Assembly: GCA_903915225.1 (NCBI GenBank)
Contig: CAIWSB010000058.1
Span: 1-43,294, forward strand
DNA from: an uncultured Candidatus Woesearchaeota archaeon
GTDB lineage: Archaea; Nanobdellota; Nanobdellia; Woesearchaeales; B29-G15
Length of the DNA: 43,294 bases
Direction of reading: 5' to 3'
Shown here: positions 22,254-29,983 of the stretch, piece by piece
How positions within the stretch are numbered: the stretch's first letter is position 1
Layout: every line of letters begins with the position of its first letter
Program-made: the position numbers and the translations under genes
The notes under the pieces: model-generated
Databases searched by the model: none
Told to the model about the DNA's origin: nothing
The model's input: only the letters and a program-made list of their open reading frames with translations

Positions 22254-23231
22254 ATGCCAAATCCAACTAATTTTGTTTCAGATTCACAAGAGAATTCTCT
22301 TTTGGAGATAATTAGACCTCTAGCAGAATCTATTGGTATGGATCCAAAAGATGATGCCTGGAGATGTAGATGGGGTAGTGCACTAGAAAGTATGATAGAA
22401 AGGGGGTTGGAGGATAAGAATTTTGGCCGAATTCTCAAAGAATTTGCATTGAAAACGGCACTTGATGTTGCTAGAGGAATATATCTCGGTTATCTCAAAC
22501 CCAACGGAGAGATTATTCCAATTCAATTTGATATCCATTATAAAATTACCCTACTGCTTGATAAGATAAATGGGATAGGAATCCCCTATATGGGTAGAGC
22601 TTCAATGGAATTTTGGATGGAAGTCGCAAAAAAATTTTCTGAAACTCCGATTCCTGAATCGGTTTTTAACAGTATCCGGGGCGAGTTCAAGCTTAATCAG
22701 GAGAAAAGTGTTACTGAGGCAGTAAAAAAGGCAACTCAAGCTGCTGGAGAAGTAGTTTCAGCTGAGAGTAACATGAGAAAATGGCTAAAGGTGGCTGAGT
22801 GGTATGCCGGTGAGCCCCTCCCACAAAAAAAGATAGATGTTGTAGAGAGAACATATCTTGTTAATGAGCCTAAAAGGAGGAATAAATATCTCGGAGAAGC
22901 ATGGAGAGCCGGAAAAAGTTGTCCCGCTTCTGAGATTCGGGAAGTTCTCCATATGGCTTTGATTCTAAGTAAATATAGAGAGAATGTGGAGATTCCTAAA
23001 ATAGGAAAGATTTCAAGGGAATATATTCTTGAGAGGGATTCATTTTCAAAAGGGAATTTGGAAAACAATCTGCTGGCAGCTTGGAATCATAGCCCAAGGA
23101 AGGTTGACAAGGCAGTCACTTTTATGGTTGGGTGGGGTATTAGAGCAAAGCTCTTGCTTAATCCCCTGTTTAATTGGTCTTCAATTCAAGGTACAACTTT
23201 AGGGTATAGTCCGCAAATTTTAATGTACTAA
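22254..23231 (+). CDS. Orphan protein of unknown function, A/T-rich
   Basis: A 325-residue protein I cannot place. It is soluble-looking and largely helical. It has a tryptophan-rich N-terminal stretch (DAWRCRWGSALESMIERG) and repeated short helices ending in similar motifs such as FWMEVAKKFSETPIPESV and WLKVAEWYAGEPLPQKKI. These two segments suggest an internal helical repeat of roughly 65-75 residues, and further copies may be present around YLGEAWRAGKSCPASEI. Base composition and codon use are visibly more A/T-rich than the flanking rfcL and radA genes, which suggests recent acquisition. It has its own leaderless-type promoter and is monocistronic. Confidence 0.75.
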   Translation: MPNPTNFVSDSQENSLLEIIRPLAESIGMDPKDDAWRCRWGSALESMIERGLEDKNFGRILKEFALKTALDVARGIYLGYLKPNGEIIPIQFDIHYKITLLLDKINGIGIPYMGRASMEFWMEVAKKFSETPIPESVFNSIRGEFKLNQEKSVTEAVKKATQAAGEVVSAESNMRKWLKVAEWYAGEPLPQKKIDVVERTYLVNEPKRRNKYLGEAWRAGKSCPASEIREVLHMALILSKYRENVEIPKIGKISREYILERDSFSKGNLENNLLAAWNHSPRKVDKAVTFMVGWGIRAKLLLNPLFNWSSIQGTTLGYSPQILMY

Positions 23232-23297
23232 TAGAAACGGCCCAAAACGATTAGTCATGTCAATTAAAAAAAGAGATAAAAAAGAATCTTAAAAATT

Positions 23298-24251
23298 TTA
23301 GATATCCTCAAGCCCTTCCTCCTTGACCATGAATCCTGCTTCCCCTTCTGGCAGGTGGGGCGAGTCAATCAGTTTGGCTACCCTGCATCCCTTCTTGCCT
23401 TTCCTGAGGTAAATCCTGTATGTGGATGCGTGGGCAACTATGTGTCCGCCAATGGCCTTTGTTGGGTCGCCGAAAAACACATCGGGCGTGGCCATAACCT
23501 GGTTTGTCACAAAGACGCAAATATTATTGGTGTCGGCAAGCCTCATCAGGGTGTGCATGTGCCGGTTCAGCTTCTGCTGCCTCTCAGCAAGCGTGCCCCG
23601 GCCGATGAACTCAGCCCTGAAATGGGCAGTCAAGGAATCCACAACCAGAAGGCGGACGCGCAGTTTGTCCTCCTTCATCAGGTCCTCAACCTTCTCAGCA
23701 AGGAGCATCTGGTGATCCGAATTGTACGCACGGGCAACCTTTATGTGCTCCAGCACATCCTTTGGGTCAAGCCCTGCGCCCTTGGAGAGCTGCTCAATCC
23801 TCTCAGGCCTGAATGTGTTCTCTGTGTCAATATAAACAGCATAGCAGCCAGGGTCCAGCTTTTGAACCATCACAGCCAGCACATGGGCAATCTGTGTCTT
23901 ACCAGAACCGAACTCACCGAATGCCTCAACAATTGAACCTGTCTCAAACCCGCCGCCCATTAGCTTGTTAAGGGCCTCGCTGGATGTCAAAATCCTAAGC
24001 ACTTGTGACCTTCGCTCTAGCAAATCTGCGCCCGATTGGAAGCCCATCTTGAGCTTGTCGCGGGCATAATTAATCATCTTCCTGACAATTGCTGTGCCTA
24101 GCCCTGTTGCCTCCTCCAATTCTGCGGGGGATGCAACTGCAATTGCCATCAGGTTGTCATAGCCTCCTTCCTGGAGCTTGGTTGCTGTCGCCAGCCCCAC
24201 TCCCGGGAGATCACTTATTTTAAACTCATCATTTTTTGCGATTTCAATCAC
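23298..24251 (-). CDS. radA: DNA repair and recombination protein RadA
   Basis: A 317-residue archaeal recombinase that forms filaments on single-stranded DNA and drives strand exchange. The N-terminal helix-hairpin-helix domain has [19 protein letters not shown]. Walker A is GEFGSGKT at 112-119, Walker [12 protein letters not shown], followed by the L1 region and [12 protein letters not shown]. Length is typical. The start is GTG at 24251, because in-frame stops lie directly upstream. It is the second gene of a two-gene operon behind a small probable single-strand DNA-binding protein, which makes functional sense. Confidence 0.97.
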   Translation of the reverse strand: MIEIAKNDEFKISDLPGVGLATATKLQEGGYDNLMAIAVASPAELEEATGLGTAIVRKMINYARDKLKMGFQSGADLLERRSQVLRILTSSEALNKLMGGGFETGSIVEAFGEFGSGKTQIAHVLAVMVQKLDPGCYAVYIDTENTFRPERIEQLSKGAGLDPKDVLEHIKVARAYNSDHQMLLAEKVEDLMKEDKLRVRLLVVDSLTAHFRAEFIGRGTLAERQQKLNRHMHTLMRLADTNNICVFVTNQVMATPDVFFGDPTKAIGGHIVAHASTYRIYLRKGKKGCRVAKLIDSPHLPEGEAGFMVKEEGLEDI

Positions 24252-24260
24252 CTTTAATCA

Positions 24261-24557
24261 TCATATCTCTTCAATCTCCTCACCGCTGAGGGTAATTTCC
24301 GCCTCGGATGCCAACCCGAGGTCTTTGAAGGTAACGTATTCGTATGCCTTTTGCAGCACGAGAACAGCCTTTGGCAGGTCATTCACCCGAAGTGAGCTGG
24401 TCTTGGCCCATTTGCCGGACTTATCCTTGTAACTCCGGTCCAAGCTCACGGTATAGAATTCGCCCTTCTCTCCGTTCGGCCTCACAGCCGAGTTCTTCCA
24501 TATTGTGGCCACCAAGGGGCCAGCCTTAAACTTCCTTTCTGGTTTGTTCTTTTCCAT
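24261..24557 (-). CDS. Small protein, probable ssDNA-binding fold (PC4-like)
   Basis: A 98-residue basic-to-acidic protein. It opens KNKPERKFKAGPLVATIWKN, then GEFYTVSLDRSYKDKSGKW and RVNDLPKAVLVLQKAYEYV, and ends in an acidic tail EITLSGEEIEEI. The pattern of a curved sheet followed by one helix resembles PC4/Pur-alpha type single-strand DNA-binding proteins, but there is no diagnostic motif, so the fold is a guess. GGAGGT sits 9 bases before ATG 24557, which decides the start over an upstream in-frame extension. It is co-transcribed with radA, fitting a role as accessory DNA-binding factor. A TTTATAAAG box near 24671-24680 would give a leader of about 90 nt. Confidence 0.65.
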   Translation of the reverse strand: MEKNKPERKFKAGPLVATIWKNSAVRPNGEKGEFYTVSLDRSYKDKSGKWAKTSSLRVNDLPKAVLVLQKAYEYVTFKDLGLASEAEITLSGEEIEEI

Positions 24558-24670
24558 TCTCTCGACCTCCTTCCTATTCGGTTTTTGTTTCAACCCATCT
24601 CTGGGTGGGGTCGGCTGCACCACGGACAAAGCCAGTCAATGCAGCAACATGAACTAGTGTGGCGGATTTC

Positions 24671-24680
24671 TTTATAAAAC
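24671..24680 (-). promoter_or_regulatory. TATA box of the radA operon
   Basis: GTTTTATAAA on the minus strand is the only strong box between the DUF3179 gene and ATG 24557. It predicts a ~90-nt leader with no evident open frame, unlike the leaderless promoters nearby. Confidence 0.45.
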
Positions 24681-24713
24681 TGCGTGCCCATGCTGTCCAG
24701 TGGTCCAGTGCTC

Positions 24714-24736
24714 AAAAAATTGGTCCTCCTCCAATT
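24714..24736 (-). terminator. Hairpin plus T-tract terminator after the DUF3179 gene
   Basis: On the minus strand AATTGG-AGGAGGA-CCAATT is followed by a T-run, after an earlier T-rich stretch directly beyond the stop codon at 24770. It separates the DUF3179 gene from the radA operon. Confidence 0.65.
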
Positions 24737-24769
24737 ATCTGAAGATTAAAACAAAAAAATAAGAAAAAA

Positions 24770-25684
24770 CTATTGTCCTGTTGAGTAAACCAGCGTGTCT
24801 GGGTGGAACGCATACCAGGCGAACCAATAACCGCGGGTCCTGTCCAAAGCCTCTCCAGTGTCCTTTCTTATCGTATTTACAGTTCCATCCTTCTGCCTTT
24901 CAATGAGGATGTCAACTTCTCCAATGCGGTCCTCAATAGTTCCCAGGGTTGTGATGTCTGCCTCCTTGTAGGCCTTGCTTTGCCCCTCAACCTGCAGCCC
25001 ATAAACCACCTCTTTTGTGGGGAGCAAGTCACTTAAAGGTTCTGCCGGGAAGCGCAGATCTGGATAATTGGCATATCCACCGTAAGGGTCGCTACCATAA
25101 TCCCTCTCGAAGCCAGTATCGCGGCTCAGTACTTGGGAATCTGGGTGTTCTGCATTCCATTCGCCCCATTTCACAACATCCACCTTCAGGGGTATTAGCT
25201 CGACACCGAAGCTATTGCCAAATATTGCCCTCCCATCTATCTGGGTCCACATTGTGCTGTCGTTGCTATACATCAACGTATTGGAATTGAGCAAGCTCCC
25301 AGAGTTCAGAAATTTAAATGTGGTGTAATCTACCTCACGAAAATAGACCCTACCGGAGTCAGTTAGCGGGCAATATGTTACCAGCACCGGCTTTCCATTT
25401 ATTGAGTCATTCACTATCTCATGCCATACCAGTATCTCCAGCGGGTAAACCCGCTCAGTCTCTTTGTCCACCAGGGTCATCACAAGGTCAGAATCACTCA
25501 GCCATGCATCTGCCTCTGCAGGAGATTCAAACTTTGGGTTGTCTATAGAGGGAATTTCATTAACCCCATATCCCCTGGAGACTATCTTGTCAAAATCTAT
25601 AGGTGGCGCCGTTGCCGCAACCCCTCCAAAAAGAACAGCCAGCCCTATTGCACTGGCACCCACAAAAGACTTTATTTTTTTCAT
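24770..25684 (-). CDS. DUF3179 domain protein, secreted or membrane-anchored
   Basis: A 304-residue exported protein. The N-terminus KKIKSFVGASAIGLAVLFGGVAA is a signal peptide or anchor. The DUF3179 signature follows: VYPLEILVWHEIVND, then GKPVLVTYCPLTDSGRVYF, then SNTLMYSNDSTMWTQIDGRAIFG, and DTGFERDYGSDPYGGY. The single cysteine in TYCPL is conserved in the family. DUF3179 proteins have no established function and are known mostly from bacteria and haloarchaea. GGAGGTAAGA just before the ATG is a strong ribosome binding site. The gene is monocistronic with a hairpin terminator. Confidence 0.88.
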   Translation of the reverse strand: MKKIKSFVGASAIGLAVLFGGVAATAPPIDFDKIVSRGYGVNEIPSIDNPKFESPAEADAWLSDSDLVMTLVDKETERVYPLEILVWHEIVNDSINGKPVLVTYCPLTDSGRVYFREVDYTTFKFLNSGSLLNSNTLMYSNDSTMWTQIDGRAIFGNSFGVELIPLKVDVVKWGEWNAEHPDSQVLSRDTGFERDYGSDPYGGYANYPDLRFPAEPLSDLLPTKEVVYGLQVEGQSKAYKEADITTLGTIEDRIGEVDILIERQKDGTVNTIRKDTGEALDRTRGYWFAWYAFHPDTLVYSTGQ

Positions 25685-25776
25685 TTTCTTACCTCCCCAT
25701 GGTTGGAAAATGGAGCAAAGCCTTCTGCCTCAAAGTATATTATGTTTGCTAATTATTTAATTGTATCGGTTCTCGC

Positions 25777-26244
25777 CTATAGGGGAAAAATATATGGACG
25801 CAGCACAAGAACTAAAATTGAGAGCCCCACCAGGAGAAATAGTAGAATTGTTTCCCACATTGAGCCTGTTGTTATTGGGCCCCTGATTTTCATTCCAAGG
25901 GGCCAGAGGGGTTTTACTCCTTGCTTTGTAAGCGCATCTAGGAATAAGTGGCTCAAATATCCAAAGAGAAGTCCAACTCCAAGCTCATTTCCTTGAAGAA
26001 CAAAATAAATGATAATTGGGATAGCAATGCTGTGCAGTATTGCGCGGTGCCCGAATATTGTTGAGATTACTCGGGAGAAAGGTTTCAAGCGCCGGCCAAT
26101 CCATGAACCCATTGTATCAAGGTCTGGCAATACAGAGCCCAATGCAATACCTATAAGAAAAAGATAATGGGTTTGATTGGGCAAGAGAATCAAAAAGAGC
26201 ACTGCAATAAATGCCCCAAATGCGAGGTGGGTTCTGAATAGCAC
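25777..26244 (-). CDS. YdjM-like membrane-bound metal-dependent hydrolase (DUF457)
   Basis: A 155-residue protein with about four transmembrane helices. Family landmarks are the N-terminal RTHLAFG, then LGSVLPDLDTMGSWIG, then FGHRAILHS and GYLSHLFLDALTKQGVKPLWP. These place conserved His and Asp residues at membrane boundaries as putative metal ligands. The family is annotated as hydrolases but the reaction is unproven. The start is GTG at 26244, because the nearby ATG is out of frame. It is monocistronic and faces the R2 element across its promoter. Confidence 0.85.
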   Translation of the reverse strand: MLFRTHLAFGAFIAVLFLILLPNQTHYLFLIGIALGSVLPDLDTMGSWIGRRLKPFSRVISTIFGHRAILHSIAIPIIIYFVLQGNELGVGLLFGYLSHLFLDALTKQGVKPLWPLGMKIRGPITTGSMWETILLFLLVGLSILVLVLRPYIFPL

Positions 26245-26262
26245 GTCATTTCACTTCAAACT

Positions 26263-26270
26263 TCTTTTAA
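26263..26270 (+). promoter_or_regulatory. TATA-like box upstream of structured element R2
   Basis: TCTTTTAA is centred about 26 bp before the first conserved bases of R2 (GCAACAA), mirroring the spacing at R1 and R3. On the other strand the same A/T stretch could also belong to the YdjM-like gene. Confidence 0.35.
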
Positions 26271-26286
26271 TGATGATGCCCAAAAA

Positions 26287-26379
26287 GCGGCAACAATATT
26301 GGCGGCTGTCCTCGCGTTGCTCGTCGCCGGCCACCCCGTAGGGGGCAATCCCCCGGCCGGCCAGCGCCAATGTTGCTGC
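26287..26379 (+). ncRNA. Structured intergenic element R2 (candidate small RNA or palindromic repeat)
   Basis: A ~93-nt near-palindrome. The outer stem GCAACA/TGTTGC and TTGGCG/CGCCAA is interrupted by a 3-base bulge (ATA). The inner part has GCCGGCC pairing with GGCCGGC around ACCCCGTAGGGGGC, which folds as CCCC-GTA-GGGG. It aligns with R1 over about 60 bases, from TTGGCGGC through TCGC and GCTC to ACCCCGT.GGGGGC. It lies between two minus-strand genes with no ORF. T-rich sequence follows its 3' end (ATTATTTTATTATA). Confidence 0.55.
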
Positions 26380-26434
26380 TGGATGCATTATGGGATTATT
26401 TTATTATATAGATATAGTTATCTGAAAAAAAGGC

Positions 26435-27637
26435 CTAAATCAACTCTTCATCAATATCAAACTCATCGAGCCCATCATCATCCTCGGGGGCAGGTTTTGT
26501 GGCTGCGGCGGGTTTTGCTGCCACTGTTGGTTTTGGAGCAGGCTTTGAAGCAGGTTTTGGTTCTGGTTTTGGAGCAGGTTTGGGCTCCGATTTTGGAATA
26601 GGTTTGGGTGCGGCTTGCTCAACAGGTTTCTGCTTCTCCTCGCCAACCCTGGCCTTCAATGCCTCTATCTCCTTGTTGACATCAAGCTGCTTGGCATACC
26701 TGGCCACAAATTCTATCCTGTCAAACATTTCATTTTTGTTGGCTTTCCCTGTGAAAACCATAATCAAACCCAGAAGCTCATTCTTTACATCCTCAAATTT
26801 TGCAGGGTCCTGCTGAACCTTGAGCAGCTCTGCCTTGGGCTTGCCTGTGACAGCCTCAACAGTTGAGCCAAAGCAGACCACGCGTATATTGCCTGAGCCG
26901 TCATCCACGATTAGGTTAAGCACATATGAAAAAGCTGGCTTTACAGTGCCGTGTGTATCGCACCGCCAATTTGCGGCATCTTGCTTTACCCTTTTTAGGC
27001 ACTCCGGGCAAACCTCATAGAACCGCAGATCAAAAACCTGGACAATGGTTGCCTTTATCTCAACTGAATCCTCTGTGCCAGTGAGCTCGGAAATCTGCAA
27101 ACGCCGCGCCTGGGGCAACCCTGCTAACTTGACCTCGCCCACAGTCTCCCCTGGCGGATTGAGTATAAGCTTAGATTTGGAAATCAGGTGCAGCTCCTTT
27201 CTGTCACGGTTCTGCCTGGCTTGCGCGCCCACAATTTTGACAATCATTCCCGGAGTTATCTTTTCCATCTGCTTGGTTGTCTCATTCCACAGCACAACCC
27301 GTATCTGGCCGGTCTCGTCACCCATCATAAATGCCCCCACCTTGCCAGGCCCCATCTTGCCCTGGAACTCGTGGACTTCAAACACCTGGAGAACCTTTCC
27401 CAGTGTTTCAACATCACGCATACCGCTCAAGATTTTCCCCACCTTGAGCTTTCCCCCAAGGGAATCAAAGAGCCTTAGGCCAAGCTCGTTGGCCACAATA
27501 TGGGCAGCGCCCTCATTGCTAATTAGCCCCGAGAGCTGGCTCATCTTGGCCTTAATCCTGGACTCAAGCTCGTCTCTGGAAATTTGCTTCTTCTCAAGAA
27601 TCATTGAAATTAGTTCTTCGTAAGGTATGCTTATCAT
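26435..27637 (-). CDS. rpa: Replication protein A-type single-strand DNA-binding protein
   Basis: A 400-residue RPA-like protein. The N-terminal helical region (residues 1-60) precedes a first OB fold with GAFMMGDETGQIRVVLWNE. A second OB fold contains a zinc site (CPECLKRVKQ...WRCDTHG) and VLNLIVDDGSGNIRVVCFG. After residue ~330 comes a low-complexity tail of repeated (K)P-E/A/K-P units rich in Pro, Lys and Ala, ending in an acidic tip DDDGLDEFDIDEELI. The acidic tip on a flexible linker recalls the bacterial SSB tail that recruits partners. GGGGGG before the ATG and a TTTTAAA box near 27676-27684 give it a separate promoter with a short leader. Confidence 0.9.
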   Translation of the reverse strand: MISIPYEELISMILEKKQISRDELESRIKAKMSQLSGLISNEGAAHIVANELGLRLFDSLGGKLKVGKILSGMRDVETLGKVLQVFEVHEFQGKMGPGKVGAFMMGDETGQIRVVLWNETTKQMEKITPGMIVKIVGAQARQNRDRKELHLISKSKLILNPPGETVGEVKLAGLPQARRLQISELTGTEDSVEIKATIVQVFDLRFYEVCPECLKRVKQDAANWRCDTHGTVKPAFSYVLNLIVDDGSGNIRVVCFGSTVEAVTGKPKAELLKVQQDPAKFEDVKNELLGLIMVFTGKANKNEMFDRIEFVARYAKQLDVNKEIEALKARVGEEKQKPVEQAAPKPIPKSEPKPAPKPEPKPASKPAPKPTVAAKPAAATKPAPEDDDGLDEFDIDEELI

Positions 27638-27696
27638 TCTAAACCCCCCGATTGGTGGACTGGGTTGATTTTATTCATTTAAAAGAATTTGGATTC

Positions 27697-28980
27697 TCAA
27701 GGCGATACATCTCTGAATGCCATATTTATCTGGAATTTGACTGGCTTTACAGAGTCTGATGCTGAATTATATAAAAGCGGGCTGTAGGTTGTGTTGACTT
27801 GGACATATATGGTCTCTGGCATTTTGCAGGGCATAACCAGAGGGATACCCATTGATGCTGCAACCTTCTCCAATGAAGTTGTCAGGATGCATACGTACTC
27901 CTTCATCTCGATGTTTGGGAATTTGATTAATGTCAACGGAGGGTATGCCTCAATCTGCCTCCATGTATTCTCTTTTGAATAGAGCCTTACATAGTCATCC
28001 CCTTGTATGCGTATCTCACTCACAATCGTGGGGTCGCCATCTGGGAAATAGCACGCTGCAAAATTCACCGGGGACTCTATTTGCTCAATGGGCTTACCAT
28101 TAGGGTGCTCCAGCTTGGAGAATACCATTTTATCGTTACTGGCAATGCTGAAAACATACTTATCATTTTCTTGGTGCAATCCCATCAAATAGCCCTGGTC
28201 CATGGCGCAATAGCACTGTGTGTCCGGGGCTGTCAGGCAGGTTTCGTACTGCTCAACAAAGCGCCCGAATGTATCGCCCGATGTTGAATCCGCAATATCC
28301 CAATTATCGCCTTGGCCATACACGCCATTAATTATACACTGCCTGTAATCTGGGGAGCCGATGCAGGAATCCTGTATCGAGTTTGCTGCAGTGAAAACCT
28401 GCTCCATTGCACCAACTGCATCGAATGGCATCTTAACGCTGAAGGCAGGCCAAACTTGGTATTTGACAGCCACGGAGGTATCAATGACCAGCGGAGCTTC
28501 GGGCGTTCCAATAAGCTGCCCCGAATCAAGGTAAACCACATAATCCGGCAATCTCCTTACATCTCCCAAGGTTTCAGACAAACCTGTCTCTGGTGAAGAG
28601 ATATAATCCTTTGTGATATAGTTATCAAACCGTTTCCCAAACAATTCCAACAGGCCATTTGATAGCTGCTCCTGGGTTGGCAGGCAGTCCTTGCTCACCA
28701 ATGTCGCGCCATCAATTGTTTTGCATCCAGGAAGGGAGAAATGGGAGAAGTCGATGAGGGATTCTGCTAGTGAGAACTTGCCTGAATTATCAATGTAATT
28801 AAGCCAGATTTCACCTATGTGGTAGTCCAATAGTGACTTAGCCACAATCTGCCCTGAAAGGTAATTCTCATGCCTGTTAATCATCTGCCTGTGGCCTACA
28901 TAGAGCACAGAGATTGCAGCCACATCAATAATTACTAGGAGGAATACAAAGAGCACCCTAGCCTTTTTTCCATTAATCAT
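27697..28980 (-). CDS. Membrane-anchored extracellular protein, last gene of the pilin-like operon
   Basis: A 427-residue protein with a single N-terminal membrane helix (KARVLFVFLLVIIDVAAISVLYVG, residues 6-28). It is followed by a large presumably extracytoplasmic domain with about nine to ten cysteines, including CLTAPDTQCYC, likely disulfide-bonded. The start MINGKKARVL has GKK before the helix rather than KRG. I use ATG 28980, which overlaps the upstream stop as ATGA with GAGG upstream. An in-frame extension would overlap the previous gene by about 90 bases. No known domain is recognised. Its place at the end of the operon suggests a cargo or tip component. Confidence 0.72.
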   Translation of the reverse strand: MINGKKARVLFVFLLVIIDVAAISVLYVGHRQMINRHENYLSGQIVAKSLLDYHIGEIWLNYIDNSGKFSLAESLIDFSHFSLPGCKTIDGATLVSKDCLPTQEQLSNGLLELFGKRFDNYITKDYISSPETGLSETLGDVRRLPDYVVYLDSGQLIGTPEAPLVIDTSVAVKYQVWPAFSVKMPFDAVGAMEQVFTAANSIQDSCIGSPDYRQCIINGVYGQGDNWDIADSTSGDTFGRFVEQYETCLTAPDTQCYCAMDQGYLMGLHQENDKYVFSIASNDKMVFSKLEHPNGKPIEQIESPVNFAACYFPDGDPTIVSEIRIQGDDYVRLYSKENTWRQIEAYPPLTLIKFPNIEMKEYVCILTTSLEKVAASMGIPLVMPCKMPETIYVQVNTTYSPLLYNSASDSVKPVKFQINMAFRDVSP

Positions 28981-29459
28981 CTGCAGTACCTCAGTAATAT
29001 TGTTATCCCGAGATTGTCTTTGGTGTCGATCGGCGGGAGCATAGCAATTGTGCTGCGTTGCTCGCAACTGTAAGTCTCTTCATCGGGTATCTGAAAGAAA
29101 GGGACCTTCCCGCGATAGGCAGCTAGCGCCACGTTATAAATATCCATTCGCCCGGCAATTGTGGTGAGATTTTGTTGGATCTGGTATTTAAGGGCATATG
29201 CTGGCACTGAGCTGTCCCATGCTCCAAGTATTACTAGCAGCTCGCCGAATGTAACGTTCTGGTTATAATATTTCACTTCGGTATTAAGGATACTTCTTCC
29301 ATCAACCCATGCAGCTGAGCCCTCATAGCTGGCCTGGATATCATTGTTGAAACCGGCATGGGAGAGGCGGAATATGAAAAGCATAATCACAACATAGAGT
29401 ATGAACAGGCCTATGGCAAAAAAGTCCACAATCCAGCCTGCAACGCCGCGTTTGTTCAT
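28977..29459 (-). CDS. Pilin-like membrane protein (KRG signal)
   Basis: A 160-residue protein beginning MNKRGVAGWIVDFFAIGLFI. A short basic KRG motif is followed directly by one long hydrophobic helix to about residue 29, as in class III (type IV prepilin) signals. The rest is a polar, presumably extracellular domain with two cysteines (YSCEQRS and YCR) that may pair. No known domain is recognised. The ATG overlaps the upstream stop by 4 bases, and the downstream gene overlaps its stop, so translation is coupled. Processing by a prepilin peptidase is an inference. Confidence 0.7.
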   Translation of the reverse strand: MNKRGVAGWIVDFFAIGLFILYVVIMLFIFRLSHAGFNNDIQASYEGSAAWVDGRSILNTEVKYYNQNVTFGELLVILGAWDSSVPAYALKYQIQQNLTTIAGRMDIYNVALAAYRGKVPFFQIPDEETYSCEQRSTIAMLPPIDTKDNLGITILLRYCR

Positions 29460-29983
29460 GTGTTTGGCCTCGTGATGTCCACCCGCAGGAAGCCCATCTC
29501 GCTCTTATCTGGGTGTCTTATTTCCACATAATATGTCTCTACTAGCCTTATGGCGCCGCCTGTGCCTGGTAATCCAGTCCCGGCCAGTACGCACCAGCGA
29601 TGGTACCAGTCTTCATTACCAATCACGCTTGTAATGGGCTTCATAGAGGCGTTAAAGAGTGTTAGATTGTACGCCCAGAACTGCTTCTCAGGCAACGGAT
29701 CAAAAACAACGTGGAACGCCAGGTCCATATCGTTGAGAGTAAATTTTTGGATATCAATAACGCCCGGGTAAGCTCGCCCATTCTGTGTCAAGATAATTCC
29801 ATTCGGTGAATAGATTATGCTGTTTATCATGAGTTTTGTCTCTGCATTTCTTATATCCACAGTGGTGCGCAACGCTAACCCTGCGAACACAGCCAGGATT
29901 ACTGCCATTGTGACCAGAACAACTATCCTAAATATCCAAAGCACGATATCCCCGCCAAATAGTATTGAGCCCCGCTTATCCAT
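29456..29983 (-). CDS. Pilin-like membrane protein (KRG signal)
   Basis: A 175-residue protein beginning MDKRGSILFGGDIVLWIFRI. The hydrophobic helix extends to about residue 39, then a mostly beta-like extracellular domain follows. A WYHRWCVLAGTG stretch near 125 contains the only evident cysteine. It is alike in plan to the neighbouring genes but not clearly homologous outside the N-terminus. It overlaps the amidase gene upstream by 8 bases and the next gene by 4. Function is unknown beyond a likely membrane or pilus-associated role. Confidence 0.7.
   Translation of the reverse strand: MDKRGSILFGGDIVLWIFRIVVLVTMAVILAVFAGLALRTTVDIRNAETKLMINSIIYSPNGIILTQNGRAYPGVIDIQKFTLNDMDLAFHVVFDPLPEKQFWAYNLTLFNASMKPITSVIGNEDWYHRWCVLAGTGLPGTGGAIRLVETYYVEIRHPDKSEMGFLRVDITRPNT

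Noticed and set aside
24691-24708. Tandem GTCCAGTG repeat before the radA operon
   Set aside because: Only two 8-bp copies with no further context. Likely chance.
20683-26379. The structured elements as CRISPR repeats
   Set aside because: The copies are isolated, kilobases apart, in both orientations, and have no spacer array or cas genes.
26299-26601. Plus-strand reading frame across R2 and the end of rpa
   Set aside because: It arises from the structured element and the proline-repeat coding sequence on the other strand.
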